A stretch of 64,000 nucleotides of DNA from Rhodanobacter denitrificans (GCA_017848855.1 JAFIHF010000022.1:62001-126000); one strand, 5' to 3'. Positions 1-9,336 are shown, numbered from the stretch's first letter. Made by a program: numbers and translations. Notes: a model not told the origin generated them from the letters alone.

Positions 1-473
1 TGACCGAGTTCATCACCGGCGTGGACCTGGTGCGCGAGCAGCTCTTGATCGCCGGCGGCGAGAAACTGTCGATCAGGCAGGAAGACATCCGCTTCAGCGG
101 CCACGCGATCGAGTGCCGCATCAACGCCGAGGACCCGGACACCTTCCTGCCCTGCCCCGGCACGGTGAAGCGCTTCGAGGCGCCGGGCGGTCCCGGCGTG
201 CGCGTGGATACGCACCTGTACGACGGCTACCGCATCCCGCCGAACTACGACTCGATGATCGGCAAGCTGATCGTTTACGGCCCCGACCGCGCCACCGCGA
301 TCGCGCGCATGCGCCTTGCGCTCGCCGAGACGGTGATCGAGGGCGTGAAGTGCAACATCCCGCTGCAGCAGCGCATCATGGCCGACGTGGGCTTCCAGCA
401 CGGTGGCCAGAACATCCACTACCTCGAGAAGCGGATGGCGGAGCAGAAGGAAAAAGCTGCGACCGGGCATTGA
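1..473 (+). CDS. accC: biotin carboxylase subunit of acetyl-CoA carboxylase, C-terminal part
   Basis: Only the last 156 codons are inside the window; the reading frame is open from base 3 and its start lies upstream. The protein carboxylates the biotin on AccB using ATP and bicarbonate, the first step of fatty-acid synthesis. The visible part is the end of the ATP-grasp region and the biotin-carboxylase C-terminal domain, including the family-typical stretches [25 protein letters not shown] and [11 protein letters not shown]. It is followed in the same direction by prmA, the usual Xanthomonadales order, though about 250 bp of repeats separate them. Family assignment is very secure. Confidence 0.95.
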   Translation, partial: TEFITGVDLVREQLLIAGGEKLSIRQEDIRFSGHAIECRINAEDPDTFLPCPGTVKRFEAPGGPGVRVDTHLYDGYRIPPNYDSMIGKLIVYGPDRATAIARMRLALAETVIEGVKCNIPLQQRIMADVGFQHGGQNIHYLEKRMAEQKEKAATGH

Positions 474-486
474 TGTGGATCTTCTT

Positions 487-522
487 CCTCTCCCCCGCCG
501 GGGGAGAGGATTGAGGTGAGGG
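487..522. repeat. CTCTCCC/GGGAGAG palindromic repeat with GTGAGGGG tail
   Basis: A C-rich/G-rich hairpin (CCTCTCCCCC, short loop, GGGGGAGAGG) followed by a purine tail ending GTGAGGGG. The same unit recurs at 4786-4816 and 9369-9419, and in inverted orientation at 674-714. It lies directly downstream of accC and could act as a transcript-end hairpin. Confidence 0.7.
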
Positions 523-599
523 GCGGGTGCTCGCGACAGTCTCGACCGGAACCCGCGCATGCACTTCACCGCCAGAGACCCCGCACGCGACTGCTCGAG

Positions 600-656
600 G
601 TAGGTCGGGCTTCAGCCCGACACACCACAAGGATGTCGGGATGAATCCCGACCTAC
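600..656. repeat. REP pair (GTAGGTCGGG type)
   Basis: Two inverted GTAGGTCGGG...CCCGAC units face each other: 600-621 (stem GTCGGGCTTCAGCCCGAC) and 635-656, whose reverse complement also starts GTAGGTCGGG. This is the layout of a REP doublet of the type common in Pseudomonas and Xanthomonadales. It lies between accC and prmA. Confidence 0.75.
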
Positions 657-673
657 GAAGATCACCGCAAGCT

Positions 674-714
674 CTCCTCAACCCAACCCTCCCCCCCGAC
701 AAGGGAGAGGGAGT
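674..714. repeat. CTCTCCC/GGGAGAG repeat, inverted copy
   Basis: Reverse-oriented copy of the repeat at 487-522: CCTCAACCCAACCCTCCC, then GGGAGAGGGAG. Together the two copies bracket the REP pair at 600-656, so the whole 487-714 gap is repeat sequence and I see no gene in it. Confidence 0.65.
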
Positions 715-726
715 GAAGCCGACGCC

Positions 727-1626
727 ATGCCCTTCCTCGAACTCTCGCTCACCGCCCGCCTCGAACAGCAGCCTCGCGTGGAAGAAGCGCTGGAGGATCT
801 CGGCGCGCTGTCGATCACGCTGCGCGACGCAGACGCCGAGACGCCGGACGAACAGGCGATCTTCGAGCCGGGCGTGGGCGAGCTGCCGCTGTGGCCGACG
901 ATCACGCTGAATGCGTTGTTCGACGAACACGCCGACCGCCGCGGCCTCGCTGCTGCGCTGGGTGAACTGCTGCCGTGGCTGGAACCCGACCAGCTGGACT
1001 TCCGCGTGGTGGAGGACCAGGACTGGGAGCGTGTGTGGATGGACCAGTACCAGCCGATGGCGTTCGGCCGGCGGCTGTGGATCTACCCGTGGAACATCGA
1101 GCCGCCGGCGGACGACGAGCGCGTGGTGGTGCGCCTCGATCCCGGCCTCGCCTTCGGCAGCGGCACGCATCCCACCACCGCGCTGTGCCTGCAGTGGCTG
1201 GACGGCCTCGAGCTCGCCGGCAAGTCGGTGATCGACTACGGCTGCGGCTCGGGCATCCTCGCGATCGCCGCGCTCAAGCTCGGCGCCGCCAGCGCGGTCG
1301 GCGTGGACAACGATCCGCAGGCGCTGATCGCTTCGCGCGACAACGCCGAGCGCAACGGCGTGGCCGAACGCCTCGCGCTGTTCCTGCCCGAGGACCACGA
1401 CAGCGAACCCGCCGACGTGTTCGTCGCGAACATCCTCGCCGGCCCGCTCGGCGAACTGGCGCCGACCTTCGCCGCGGCGGCAAAGCCCGGTGCGCCGTTC
1501 GCGATCTCCGGCATCCTCGACGGCCAGCAGGACGAACTGCTGCAGCGCTACGCCAAGTGGTTCGACGCGCTGTGCGTGGACATGCAGGACGGCTGGGTAC
1601 GCATCAGCGGACGGCGGCGCGGCTGA
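727..1626 (+). CDS. prmA: ribosomal protein L11 methyltransferase
   Basis: A 299-residue SAM-dependent methyltransferase that trimethylates ribosomal protein L11 in the cytoplasm. The N-terminal part (about 1-115) matches the L11-recognition domain starting MPFLELSLT. The C-terminal Rossmann domain shows the SAM-binding motif DYGCGSGILAIAALKLGA (about 171-188), the acidic ribose-binding VDND, and the family motif NILAGPL near 237. Length is close to the E. coli enzyme (293). The ATG follows a purine-rich stretch (GGGAGAGGGAGTG) formed by the end of the upstream repeat, so the repeat may supply its ribosome binding site. It is co-oriented with the DUF3426 gene, fis and purH. Confidence 0.95.
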   Translation: MPFLELSLTARLEQQPRVEEALEDLGALSITLRDADAETPDEQAIFEPGVGELPLWPTITLNALFDEHADRRGLAAALGELLPWLEPDQLDFRVVEDQDWERVWMDQYQPMAFGRRLWIYPWNIEPPADDERVVVRLDPGLAFGSGTHPTTALCLQWLDGLELAGKSVIDYGCGSGILAIAALKLGAASAVGVDNDPQALIASRDNAERNGVAERLALFLPEDHDSEPADVFVANILAGPLGELAPTFAAAAKPGAPFAISGILDGQQDELLQRYAKWFDALCVDMQDGWVRISGRRRG

Positions 1627-1669
1627 GCGCGCCTGCTAAGCTTGCGGGAAGTCTCCCGTCGCGTCCCGC

Positions 1670-2527
1670 ATGTACACGCAATGCCCCGAATGCCTGTCCG
1701 TGTTCTCGCTCGGCGCGCAAGCGCTGGTGCAGGCGCACGGCTACGTGATCTGCGGGCACTGCGACGCCGGCTTCGACAGCCTCGCCACGCTCAGCGAACA
1801 GCTGCCGCCCGAGCCGTTCGAGCAACTGCCGGTGAACGAGCAGGCGCTGGTGCCGCCGCGCATCGAGCTGGTGGTGTATCGCCCGCAGCCGCCGGCGCCC
1901 GAACCCGCGGTGGTGGCGGAAGCGGCGGCGCCGGCCGCGCCGGCACAAGAGGATTTCTCGCAACTGGTGTTCGCGCCGCGCTTCGCGAAGAACACGCGCC
2001 AGCGCAAGCCGCCGCGGCGCGAGCGCAAGCGCCGCACGCGCCGCGACGCCGGCGACCGGCCGCGGCGCTGGCCGTGGGTGCTGGTATGCAGCCTGCTCGC
2101 GCTCGGGCTCGCGGCCCAGCTGGCGTGGATCGGCCGCGACAACCTGGTCCGCGCGCCGCTGCCCGGCAACTGGCTGCGCAGCCTCTGCGACAACATCGGC
2201 TGCCGCCTGCCGCTGGTCGCCGCGCCGAAACAGTTGCGCCTGCTCGCCAGCAACGTCGAGGCCCATCCCAACGCCGCGCACGCGCTGATGATCAGCCTCA
2301 GCCTGCGCAACGAGGCCGCGTTCGCGCAGCCCTGGCCGGTGGTGGTGGTCACGCTGGAGGATGCGCAGGGCCGCCGGCTGACGATGCGCCGCCTGCTGCC
2401 CGGCGATTACCTGGACGACCCCGCCGTGCTGCGCCGCGGCCTCGCGCCGGGCGCCACCACCGCGCTGCTGCTGGAAGTGCAGGATCCCGGCGAACAGGCG
2501 GTCGCCTACGAGTTCGGTTTCGAGTAG
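1670..2527 (+). CDS. zinc-ribbon DUF3426 membrane protein
   Basis: A 285-residue protein of the DUF3426 family. The N-terminus is an MJ0042-type zinc finger with two CxxC pairs (CPEC at about residues 5-8, CGHC at about 28-31). A Pro/Ala/Glu-rich linker and a very basic stretch follow, then one hydrophobic helix near residues 136-155 (WPWVLVCSLLALGLAAQLAW), then a C-terminal domain with the family's FAQPWPVVVVTLEDAQGR region. The topology suggests a cytoplasmic zinc ribbon and a periplasmic C-terminal domain. The molecular role is not established. Its place between prmA and fis is conserved in Xanthomonadales. Confidence 0.85.
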   Translation: MYTQCPECLSVFSLGAQALVQAHGYVICGHCDAGFDSLATLSEQLPPEPFEQLPVNEQALVPPRIELVVYRPQPPAPEPAVVAEAAAPAAPAQEDFSQLVFAPRFAKNTRQRKPPRRERKRRTRRDAGDRPRRWPWVLVCSLLALGLAAQLAWIGRDNLVRAPLPGNWLRSLCDNIGCRLPLVAAPKQLRLLASNVEAHPNAAHALMISLSLRNEAAFAQPWPVVVVTLEDAQGRRLTMRRLLPGDYLDDPAVLRRGLAPGATTALLLEVQDPGEQAVAYEFGFE

Positions 2528-2757
2528 CGCAATGCATGCCTCGCGCCACGGAGCGCGTCGCACGCGACGGAAAATGCAAGTACCTCATCGCACTTTTCGA
2601 ACGCACACAGCACTTAAAATTCGCGGCCCGCGCGGGTAGACTCCATCCTTCCGCACATCGCCAACCGGCGTGCACGGAAGAACCGCCGACGCGGTCGCGG
2701 AAGAAAAACACAAGCAGCGGCCCAAGCAGCCGCGCAAGACACACAGAGGGATGGTCA

Positions 2758-3039
2758 GTGAATGCCGTGAGATCGCCAGCCACCGAGGCCACTCGTCCGG
2801 TCGCGTCGCAGAGTGCGCTGGGCGAATGCGTCAGCCGCACCGTGCGCCGCTACCTCGCCGACCTCGGCGACGCCGACTGCGGCGAAGGCCTGCACGCGCT
2901 GGTGATCCGCGAGGTGGAAGGCCCGCTGCTGCGCGAAGTGCTGGCGTTCCACGACGGCAACCAGAGCCGCGCCGCGGTGGCGCTGGGCATCAATCGCGCC
3001 ACGCTGCGCAAGAAGCTGGCCGCGCACGGCCTGCTGTAA
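2758..3039 (+). CDS. fis: DNA-binding protein Fis
   Basis: A 93-residue nucleoid protein that bends DNA and modulates transcription, including rRNA promoters. The C-terminal half is the Fis helix-turn-helix (NQSRAAVALGINRATLRKKL, about residues 69-88), preceded by the dimer helices with EVEGPLLREVLAFHDGN. The frame is open far upstream, so the start was chosen by family length and signal: GTG at 2758 has AGAGGGA about 8 nt upstream; GTG at 2767 would give 90 residues. E. coli Fis is 98. A stem-loop lies just after the stop codon. Confidence 0.9.
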   Translation: MNAVRSPATEATRPVASQSALGECVSRTVRRYLADLGDADCGEGLHALVIREVEGPLLREVLAFHDGNQSRAAVALGINRATLRKKLAAHGLL

Positions 3040-3052
3040 TCGCACGCTTTTG

Positions 3053-3072
3053 TCGTTTGGCCGTCCAAACGA
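3053..3072 (+). terminator. stem-loop after fis
   Basis: Perfect 8-bp inverted repeat TCGTTTGG / CCAAACGA with a 4-nt loop, starting 13 nt after the fis stop codon. It has no run of T residues behind it, so termination strength is uncertain. A purH promoter begins right after it, which fits a boundary between two units. Confidence 0.55.
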
Positions 3073-3093
3073 CGGCCACGCCCCGGACTCGGC

Positions 3094-3099
3094 TATAAT
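3094..3099 (+). promoter_or_regulatory. candidate -10 box of the purH promoter
   Basis: A perfect TATAAT lies 27 bp before the purH start codon in otherwise very GC-rich DNA. The hexamer 17 bp upstream (about 3071-3076, GACGGC) is a poor -35 match, so the assignment rests on the -10 box and its position between the fis stem-loop and purH. Confidence 0.45.
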
Positions 3100-3126
3100 C
3101 GCCGGCTTTCCCGCCTGGAAGCCGCC

Positions 3127-4737
3127 ATGTCCGCCCCCGCTGTCGTCCCCGTCCGCCGCGCCCTGCTCAGCGTTTCCGACAAGACCGGCCTGATCGAGCT
3201 GGGTCGCCGGCTCGCCGTGCGCGGCGTGGAACTGCTCTCCACCGGCGGCAGCGCCAAGGCGCTGCGCGAGGCCGGCATCGCGGTGAAGGACGTCAGCGAG
3301 CTCACCGGCTTTCCCGAGATCATGGACGGCCGCGTCAAGACCCTGCATCCGAAGGTGCACGGCGGTCTGCTCGGCCGGCGCGGCACCGACGACGCGGTGA
3401 TGGCCGAGCTCGGCATCCAGCCGATCGACCTGCTGGTGCTGAACCTCTACCCGTTCGAGGCCACGGTCGCAAAGCCGGATTGCACGCTGGAACAGGCGAT
3501 CGAGAACATCGACATCGGCGGCCCGGCGATGCTGCGCTCGGCGGCGAAGAACTGGAACGACGTGGGCGTGCTGACTTCGCCCGACCAGTACGAAAGCGCG
3601 CTGGCCGAGATCGAGCAGCACGGCGGCCTCTCGCGCGCCACGCGTTTCAAGCTTGCGGTCGAAGCATTCAACAACGTCTCGAACTACGACGGCGCGATCA
3701 GCGACTACTTGAGCGGCCTCCAGCTCGACGCGGCGCACGAGGCCATCGCCGGCCACGAAACCTTCCCCGCGCAGGCCAACGGCCGCTTCGTGAAGCTGAT
3801 GGATCTGCGCTACGGCGAGAACCCGCACCAGAGCGCCGCGTTCTACCGCGACCTGTATCCGGCGCCCGGCACGCTCGCCACCTTCAAGCAATTGCAGGGC
3901 AAGGAACTCTCGTTCAACAACATCGCCGACGCCGACGCCGCGTGGGAATGCGTGCGCAGCTTCGTCAAGCCGGCCTGCGTGATCGTGAAGCACGCCAACC
4001 CCTGCGGCGTGGCGGTGAGCCTGGACGGCATCGGCAAGGCCTACGACCTCGCCTACCAGACCGACCCCACTTCGGCCTTCGGCGGCATCATCGCGTTCAA
4101 CCGCGAAGTCGACGGCGCCACCGCGCAGGCGATCGTGTCGCGCCAGTTCGTCGAAGTGGTGCTGGCGCCCGCGTACAGCGACGAGGCACTGAAGGCGTTC
4201 GCGAAGAAGGGCAACGTGCGCGTGCTGGAAATCCCGGTGCCGCCCGGCACCGATCTCGTCGCCGCGCACCCGGGCAACAACGTCAAGCGCGTGGGCTCGG
4301 GCCTATTGATCCAGACCGCCGACACCGGCATGGTCAAGGCGGCCGATCTCAAGGTGGTGACCAAGCTGGCGCCCACGCCGGCGCAGATCGACGACCTGAT
4401 CTTCGCGTGGAAGGTGGCGAAGTTCGTGAAGTCCAACGCCATCGTCTACGCCAGGGATCGCCAGACCATCGGCATCGGCGCCGGCCAGATGAGCCGCGTC
4501 TACAGCGCGAAGATCGCCGGCATCAAGGCCGCCGACGAGAAGCTCGAAGTGCGCGGCTCGGTGATGGCCAGCGACGCGTTCTTCCCGTTCCGCGACGGCA
4601 TCGACGCGGCGGCGGCCGCCGGCATCAGCGCGGTGATCCAGCCCGGCGGCTCGATGCGCGACGCCGAGGTGATCGCCGCCGCCGACGAGCACGGCATGGC
4701 GATGGTGTTTACGGGGATGCGGCACTTCAGGCACTAA
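3127..4737 (+). CDS. purH: bifunctional AICAR formyltransferase / IMP cyclohydrolase
   Basis: A 536-residue cytoplasmic enzyme for the last two steps of IMP synthesis. The N-terminal IMP cyclohydrolase (MGS-like) domain spans about residues 1-190 ([38 protein letters not shown]). The rest is the AICAR transformylase with the catalytic motif KHANPCG (about residues 288-294), RYGENPHQ, and the C-terminal FFPFRDGID. Length matches the family (E. coli 529). It has its own TATAAT and follows fis in the same direction; the next gene is on the opposite strand. Confidence 0.97.
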   Translation: MSAPAVVPVRRALLSVSDKTGLIELGRRLAVRGVELLSTGGSAKALREAGIAVKDVSELTGFPEIMDGRVKTLHPKVHGGLLGRRGTDDAVMAELGIQPIDLLVLNLYPFEATVAKPDCTLEQAIENIDIGGPAMLRSAAKNWNDVGVLTSPDQYESALAEIEQHGGLSRATRFKLAVEAFNNVSNYDGAISDYLSGLQLDAAHEAIAGHETFPAQANGRFVKLMDLRYGENPHQSAAFYRDLYPAPGTLATFKQLQGKELSFNNIADADAAWECVRSFVKPACVIVKHANPCGVAVSLDGIGKAYDLAYQTDPTSAFGGIIAFNREVDGATAQAIVSRQFVEVVLAPAYSDEALKAFAKKGNVRVLEIPVPPGTDLVAAHPGNNVKRVGSGLLIQTADTGMVKAADLKVVTKLAPTPAQIDDLIFAWKVAKFVKSNAIVYARDRQTIGIGAGQMSRVYSAKIAGIKAADEKLEVRGSVMASDAFFPFRDGIDAAAAAGISAVIQPGGSMRDAEVIAAADEHGMAMVFTGMRHFRH

Positions 4738-4785
4738 CAGTGCCTGAAATAAATCTGGTACTCCGCCATTGCTTTGCTCCCTCTC

Positions 4786-4816
4786 CCCTCCGGGGAGAGG
4801 GCCGGGGTGAGGGGCC
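4786..4816. repeat. CTCTCCC/GGGAGAG palindromic repeat
   Basis: CCCTCTCCCC, short loop, GGGGAGAGGG, then the tail CCGGGGTGAGGGG. Same family as at 487 and 9369. It lies between the converging purH and the BASS-family gene, where it could act as a bidirectional transcript-end hairpin. Confidence 0.7.
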
Positions 4817-4831
4817 AAGCTTGCCTCAAAC

Positions 4832-5842
4832 TCAATCCGCCGGCGCCACATCCCCCGCATCCACCGCCAGCGTCTCGCCCCGTCGCGCATAGCGCCGCGC
4901 CAGCACCGCGCACACCATCAGCTGGATCTGGTGGAACAGCATCAGCGGCAGCACGATCATGCCCAGCGGATGGCCGGCGAACAGCACCTTGGCCATCGGC
5001 ACGCCGCTGGCGAGGCTCTTCTTGGAACCGCAGAACACGATGGTGATCTCGTCTTCCTTGCCGAAGCCCAGCGCCCGCGCGCCGTGGCTGGTGGCCAGCA
5101 GGGCCAGCGCCAGCAAGGCCGCGCAGACCAGCACCAAGCCGCCCAGCGCCGGCAGCGGCAGCTGCCGCCACAGGCCTTCGAGCACCGAGGCGCTGAACGC
5201 GGTGTAGACCACCAGCAGGATCGAACCCTGGTCCACCACACCCACCAGCGGGCGATGCCGCTGCACCCAGCCGCCGATCCAGCGCTGCGCCACCTGCCCC
5301 GCCACGAACGGCAGCAGCAGCAAGCCCACGATCTCGCCCAGCGCATGCCAGGACATGCCGTTGCCGCCATGCGACTCCAGCAGCAGGCCCACCCACAGCG
5401 GCGTGATGACGATGCCGAGCAGGCTGGAGGCCGAGGCCGCGCACACCGCGGTGGAAACATTGCCGCGCGCGATCGAGGTGAACGCGATCGAGGACTGCAC
5501 CGTGGACGGCAGCGTACACAGGAACAGCACGCCCAGGTACAGGTCCGGCGTCACCAGCGGCGCCAGCAGCGGGCGCAGCGCCCAGCCCATCAGCGGAAAC
5601 AGCACGAAGGTGCTGGCGAGCACGGTGAGGTGCAGCCGCCAGTGGGTGAGCCCGGCCAGCACCGCCTGCCGCGACAGCTTGGCGCCGTGCAGGAAGAACA
5701 GCAGCATGATCGCCACGTCGGTGAGCCGGCCGAACGCGATGGCCCACGCGCCGCGGCAAGGCAGCACACTGGACAGCAGCACGGTGAGCAGCAGCGCGCC
5801 GGTGAAGCGGTCGGGCAGGAAGCGGCGGAACATGCGTGGCAT
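4832..5842 (-). CDS. bile acid:sodium symporter family (SBF-like) transporter
   Basis: A 336-residue inner-membrane protein with about ten hydrophobic helices, resembling the SBF-like CPA family (YfeH type) of the bile-acid:sodium symporter superfamily. Recognisable parts are LTDVAIMLLFFLHGAKLS early on, the central LPSTVQSSIAFTSIARGN motif, FCGSKKSLASGVPMAKVLF and the final helix around PLMLFHQIQLMV. The start is ATG at 5842 (MPRMFRRFL); ATG at 5833 is equally possible. The natural substrate cannot be read from sequence. It stands alone on the minus strand, converging on purH. Confidence 0.85.
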   Translation of the reverse strand: MPRMFRRFLPDRFTGALLLTVLLSSVLPCRGAWAIAFGRLTDVAIMLLFFLHGAKLSRQAVLAGLTHWRLHLTVLASTFVLFPLMGWALRPLLAPLVTPDLYLGVLFLCTLPSTVQSSIAFTSIARGNVSTAVCAASASSLLGIVITPLWVGLLLESHGGNGMSWHALGEIVGLLLLPFVAGQVAQRWIGGWVQRHRPLVGVVDQGSILLVVYTAFSASVLEGLWRQLPLPALGGLVLVCAALLALALLATSHGARALGFGKEDEITIVFCGSKKSLASGVPMAKVLFAGHPLGMIVLPLMLFHQIQLMVCAVLARRYARRGETLAVDAGDVAPAD

Positions 5843-5923
5843 CGGCAACGGGGAACGCGTATTGCAGCGACGCCGCCGCGGCAACGCAAGCCCGACGCTG
5901 TATGCGGACGCGCCGAGCGGGGC

Positions 5924-6454
5924 TCAGTGGCCCTGCGAAGTGCTGCTGGACGCAGCCGGCTTGCTGCCGCCCCACTCCAGGATCTTGTACATCACCGGGC
6001 GCACCGGCGGTGCGCCGTTGGTGGCATGCATCGTGCCGTTGCTGTCCACCATGTAGGTGTAGGACAGGCCGTTCTTCTGCGTCACCACCACCATGTAGAC
6101 GCGGCCGCCGCGGCGGTATTCCTGGTACACCGCATCGCCCTCGGTATGCACGGTGACGTCGTCCGCCGGCGACTCGCCCTTGACCGTCTGCGGCGCGCCC
6201 TTGTCGCCCGGCATCGCCGGCAGCGGGATCGGCTTGCCCGGCACCGGCGTGGCGGTGACCGTGGCGGGCGTGCTGCCGCTGGTGCTCGCCGGCGCCGGCT
6301 TCGCGGGCGGCGCCACCGCCTGCGCGCCCGGATCGTGCATGCCCGGCGGCGGCGGCACCGGCGCGAACTTCGGCGGCTGCGCGCTGGTGGACTGCGCGTG
6401 CGCCGGCAGCGCGGCGAAGACGGCGAGGGCAAGCAGGCTGGCGGCGTATTTCAT
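5924..6454 (-). CDS. DUF2782 exported protein
   Basis: A 176-residue protein with a signal peptide (MKYAASLLALAVFAALPAHA, cleavage predicted after AHA), a Pro-rich low-complexity stretch of about 90 residues, and a C-terminal DUF2782 domain of about 60 residues ending near MYKILEWGG. Function is unknown. It sits divergently beside polA, as DUF2782 genes commonly do in Xanthomonadaceae. Start ATG 6454 is preferred over an upstream in-frame codon because it opens the signal peptide. The last residues are Ser/Thr-rich and not conserved-looking. Confidence 0.75.
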   Translation of the reverse strand: MKYAASLLALAVFAALPAHAQSTSAQPPKFAPVPPPPGMHDPGAQAVAPPAKPAPASTSGSTPATVTATPVPGKPIPLPAMPGDKGAPQTVKGESPADDVTVHTEGDAVYQEYRRGGRVYMVVVTQKNGLSYTYMVDSNGTMHATNGAPPVRPVMYKILEWGGSKPAASSSTSQGH

Positions 6455-6534
6455 GGCGACGACCTCGTTGGGGAACCGAAGCATAGCAGCGCGCCGGCCG
6501 CCTACCCGTGAACCGCGCCGTGCGAGAATGCCGC

Positions 6535-9336
6535 ATGGCGAAGCTCATCCTGATCGACGGTTCCTCCTACCTGTACCGCGCCTTCCACGCGCTGCCGCCG
6601 CTGTCCAACGCGCAGGGCGAGCCCACCGGCGCGCTGTTCGGCGTGGTCAACATGCTGCGCGCCACGCTGAAGGCGAAGCCCGACTACCTCGCCTTCGTCA
6701 GCGACGCCTCCGGCCCCACCTTCCGCGACGCGATGTACGAGCACTACAAGGCGAACCGCCCGCCGATGCCGGACGACCTGCGCGCGCAGATCGAGCCGAT
6801 GCTGGCGATCGTGGCCGCGCTGGGCTTCCCGATCCTGCGCGTGCCGGGCGTGGAGGCCGACGACGTGATCGGCACGCTCGCCGTGCAGGCGCAGCACGCC
6901 GGCATCGAGGTGGAGATCTCCACCGGCGACAAGGACATGGCCCAGCTGGTCGGTCCCGGCATCACCCTGGTCAATACCATGACCAATACCACCATGGACC
7001 GCGCCGGGGTGATGGAAAAATTCGGCGTGCCGCCCGAGCGCATCGTCGACTACCTCACCCTGGTCGGCGACACGGTGGACAACGTGCCCGGCGTACCCAA
7101 GTGCGGCCCCAAGACCGCGGCGAAATGGCTGGCCGAATACGGCTCGCTGGACGGCGTGATCGCGAACGCGGCCCAGGTCGGCGGCAAGATCGGCGAAAGC
7201 CTGCGCGAAGCGCTGCCGCAGCTGCCGCTGTCGCGCGAACTGGTGACGATCAAGACCGACGTGGCGCTGGACCTCGGCCCCGCCGACCTCGCGCAACGCA
7301 CGCCCGATACCGAAACGCTGCGCGAGCTGTACACGCGCTACGAGTTCAAGGCGGCGCTGAAGGAACTCGAAGAGCCGGGACTCGGGACCCGGGACTCCGT
7401 GAAGCCGGGACTCGGGACTCGGGACTCGGGACTCGGGAAAAGCCAAGACCAAAGTCAAAGCCGAAGCCAAGGCGCGGAGTCCACGCCCGCCACGGACCGC
7501 TCTGCCGAGTCCCGAGTCTCGAGTCCCGAGTCCCGCTACGAGTTGGTCACCACGCAAGCGCAACTCGACGCCTGGCTGGAAAAACTCCGTACCGCCCCGC
7601 TGATCGCCTTCGATACCGAAACCACGGCGCTCGATCCGATGCAGGCCGATATCGTGGGCCTCAGCCTCGCAGTGGAACCGGGCCAGGCCTGCTACGTCCC
7701 GCTGGCGCACGACTACCCCGGCGCTCCCGCGCAGCTGTCGCGCGACGCGGTGCTCGCCGCGCTCAAGCCCATCTTCGAGGACGCGAGCCGGCCCAAGCTG
7801 GGCCAGCACGCGAAGTACGACATCAACATCCTGTCGCACTACGGCATCCGGGTGGCGGGCGTCGCCCACGACACCATGCTGGAATCCTACGTGTGGAACG
7901 CCACCGCCACGCGCCACGACATGGATTCGCTGGCGAAGCGCTACCTCGGCTACGACACCGTGAAGTACGAGGAGGTGGCCGGCAAGGGCGCGAAGCAGAT
8001 CCCGTTCTCGCAGGTGGACCTGGACACCGCCTGCCGCTACGCCGCCGAGGACGCCGACGTCACCCTGCGCCTGCACCACGCGCTGTGGCCGCAGCTGGAA
8101 AGCGTGCCCAGCCTGCGTTCGGTGTACGAGAACATCGAGATCCCGCTGGTGCCCGTGCTGGCTGGCATGGAGCAGCGCGGCGTGCTGATCGACGTGGACG
8201 AGCTGCGCCGGCAAAGCCAGCAGCTCGGCAAGCGCATGCTGGAACTGCAGCAGCAGGCGTACACGGAAGCCGGGCGCGAATTCAACCTCGACTCGCCCAA
8301 GCAGCTGCAGGCGATCCTGTTCGACGAACTGGGCCTGCCCGCGAAACTCAAGACGCCCACCGGCCAGCCCTCGACGAACGAGGAGGCGCTGGAAGCGATC
8401 GCCGACGCGCATGCGCTGCCGAAGCTGATCCTCGACTACCGCGGTCTCGCCAAGCTGCGCTCCACCTATACCGACAAGCTGGCCGGCACGGTGAACCCCC
8501 GCACCGGCCGCGTGCACACCAGCTACCACCAGGGCGCGGTGGCCACCGGGCGCATCTCCTCCACCGACCCGAACCTGCAGAACATCCCGGTACGCACCGA
8601 GGAAGGCCGGCGCATCCGCCAGGCCTTCATCGCGCCGCCGGGATGGAAGGTGATGGCAGCGGACTACTCGCAGATCGAGCTGCGCATCATGGCCCACCTC
8701 TCCGGCGACGAGGGCCTGCTGAAGGCCTTCCACGAAGGCGGCGACGTGCACCGCGCCACCGCCGCCGAAGTGTTCGGCCTCAAGCCCGAGGAAGTGAGCG
8801 CGAACCAGCGCCGCGCCGCCAAGGCGATCAACTTCGGCCTGATGTACGGCATGAGCGCGTTCGGCCTCGCCCGCCAGCTCGGCATCGACCGCGGCGAGGC
8901 CGGCGACTACATCGCGCGCTATTTCGCCCGCTACCCCGGCGTGCACGCCTTCATGGAAGCCACCCGCGAACGGGCGCACCGCGACGGCTACGTGGAAACG
9001 ATCTTCGGCCGCCGCCTGTACCTGGAGAACCTGCAGTCGCGCAACCAGGCCCATCGCGCCGGCGCCGAGCGCGCCGCGGTGAACGCGCCGATGCAGGGCA
9101 GCGCCGCCGACATCATCAAGCGCGCGATGATCGCCGTGGCCGCCTGGCTCAAGAGCCGCGACGACGACGCCCACATGCTGATGCAGGTACACGACGAACT
9201 GGTGTTCGAGGTGCGCGCCGACGCGGTGGACGCAGTGCGCGAAGGCGTGCGCGAACGCATGCAGGGCGCCGCGGAACTGGCCGTGCCGCTGATCGTCGAC
9301 GTGGGCGTGGGCGCGAACTGGGACGAGGCGCATTGA
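6535..9336 (+). CDS. polA: DNA polymerase I
   Basis: A 933-residue repair and Okazaki-processing polymerase. The N-terminal 5'-nuclease (about 1-280) has EADDVIGTLA and STGDKDMAQLV. The 3'-5' exonuclease keeps its catalytic motifs (AFDTETTAL, GQHAKYDINIL, YAAEDADVTL), so proofreading is probably intact. The polymerase shows motif A (DYSQIELRIMAHLS), the O-helix (RRAAKAINFGLMYG) and motif C (QVHDELVFE). The start ATG 6535 opens MAKLILIDGSS, the family N-terminus; a GTG at 6508 is in frame but less likely. Residues 281-334 are a palindromic heptamer insertion between the nuclease and exonuclease domains, separately listed. Confidence 0.97.
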   Translation: MAKLILIDGSSYLYRAFHALPPLSNAQGEPTGALFGVVNMLRATLKAKPDYLAFVSDASGPTFRDAMYEHYKANRPPMPDDLRAQIEPMLAIVAALGFPILRVPGVEADDVIGTLAVQAQHAGIEVEISTGDKDMAQLVGPGITLVNTMTNTTMDRAGVMEKFGVPPERIVDYLTLVGDTVDNVPGVPKCGPKTAAKWLAEYGSLDGVIANAAQVGGKIGESLREALPQLPLSRELVTIKTDVALDLGPADLAQRTPDTETLRELYTRYEFKAALKELEEPGLGTRDSVKPGLGTRDSGLGKSQDQSQSRSQGAESTPATDRSAESRVSSPESRYELVTTQAQLDAWLEKLRTAPLIAFDTETTALDPMQADIVGLSLAVEPGQACYVPLAHDYPGAPAQLSRDAVLAALKPIFEDASRPKLGQHAKYDINILSHYGIRVAGVAHDTMLESYVWNATATRHDMDSLAKRYLGYDTVKYEEVAGKGAKQIPFSQVDLDTACRYAAEDADVTLRLHHALWPQLESVPSLRSVYENIEIPLVPVLAGMEQRGVLIDVDELRRQSQQLGKRMLELQQQAYTEAGREFNLDSPKQLQAILFDELGLPAKLKTPTGQPSTNEEALEAIADAHALPKLILDYRGLAKLRSTYTDKLAGTVNPRTGRVHTSYHQGAVATGRISSTDPNLQNIPVRTEEGRRIRQAFIAPPGWKVMAADYSQIELRIMAHLSGDEGLLKAFHEGGDVHRATAAEVFGLKPEEVSANQRRAAKAINFGLMYGMSAFGLARQLGIDRGEAGDYIARYFARYPGVHAFMEATRERAHRDGYVETIFGRRLYLENLQSRNQAHRAGAERAAVNAPMQGSAADIIKRAMIAVAAWLKSRDDDAHMLMQVHDELVFEVRADAVDAVREGVRERMQGAAELAVPLIVDVGVGANWDEAH
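7375..7535 (+). repeat. in-frame heptamer (GGGACTC) palindromic element in polA
   Basis: A 161-bp insertion whose left arm is made of GGGACTC repeats and whose right arm is the reverse complement (CGAGTCC repeats), separated by a centre of about 65 nt. It encodes GLGTRDSVKPGLGTRDSGLG ... AESRVSSPESR in the polA frame, in the linker between the 5'-nuclease and 3'-5' exonuclease domains. Two further copies are in uvrD. It has no transposase and no stop codon. Confidence 0.9.
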
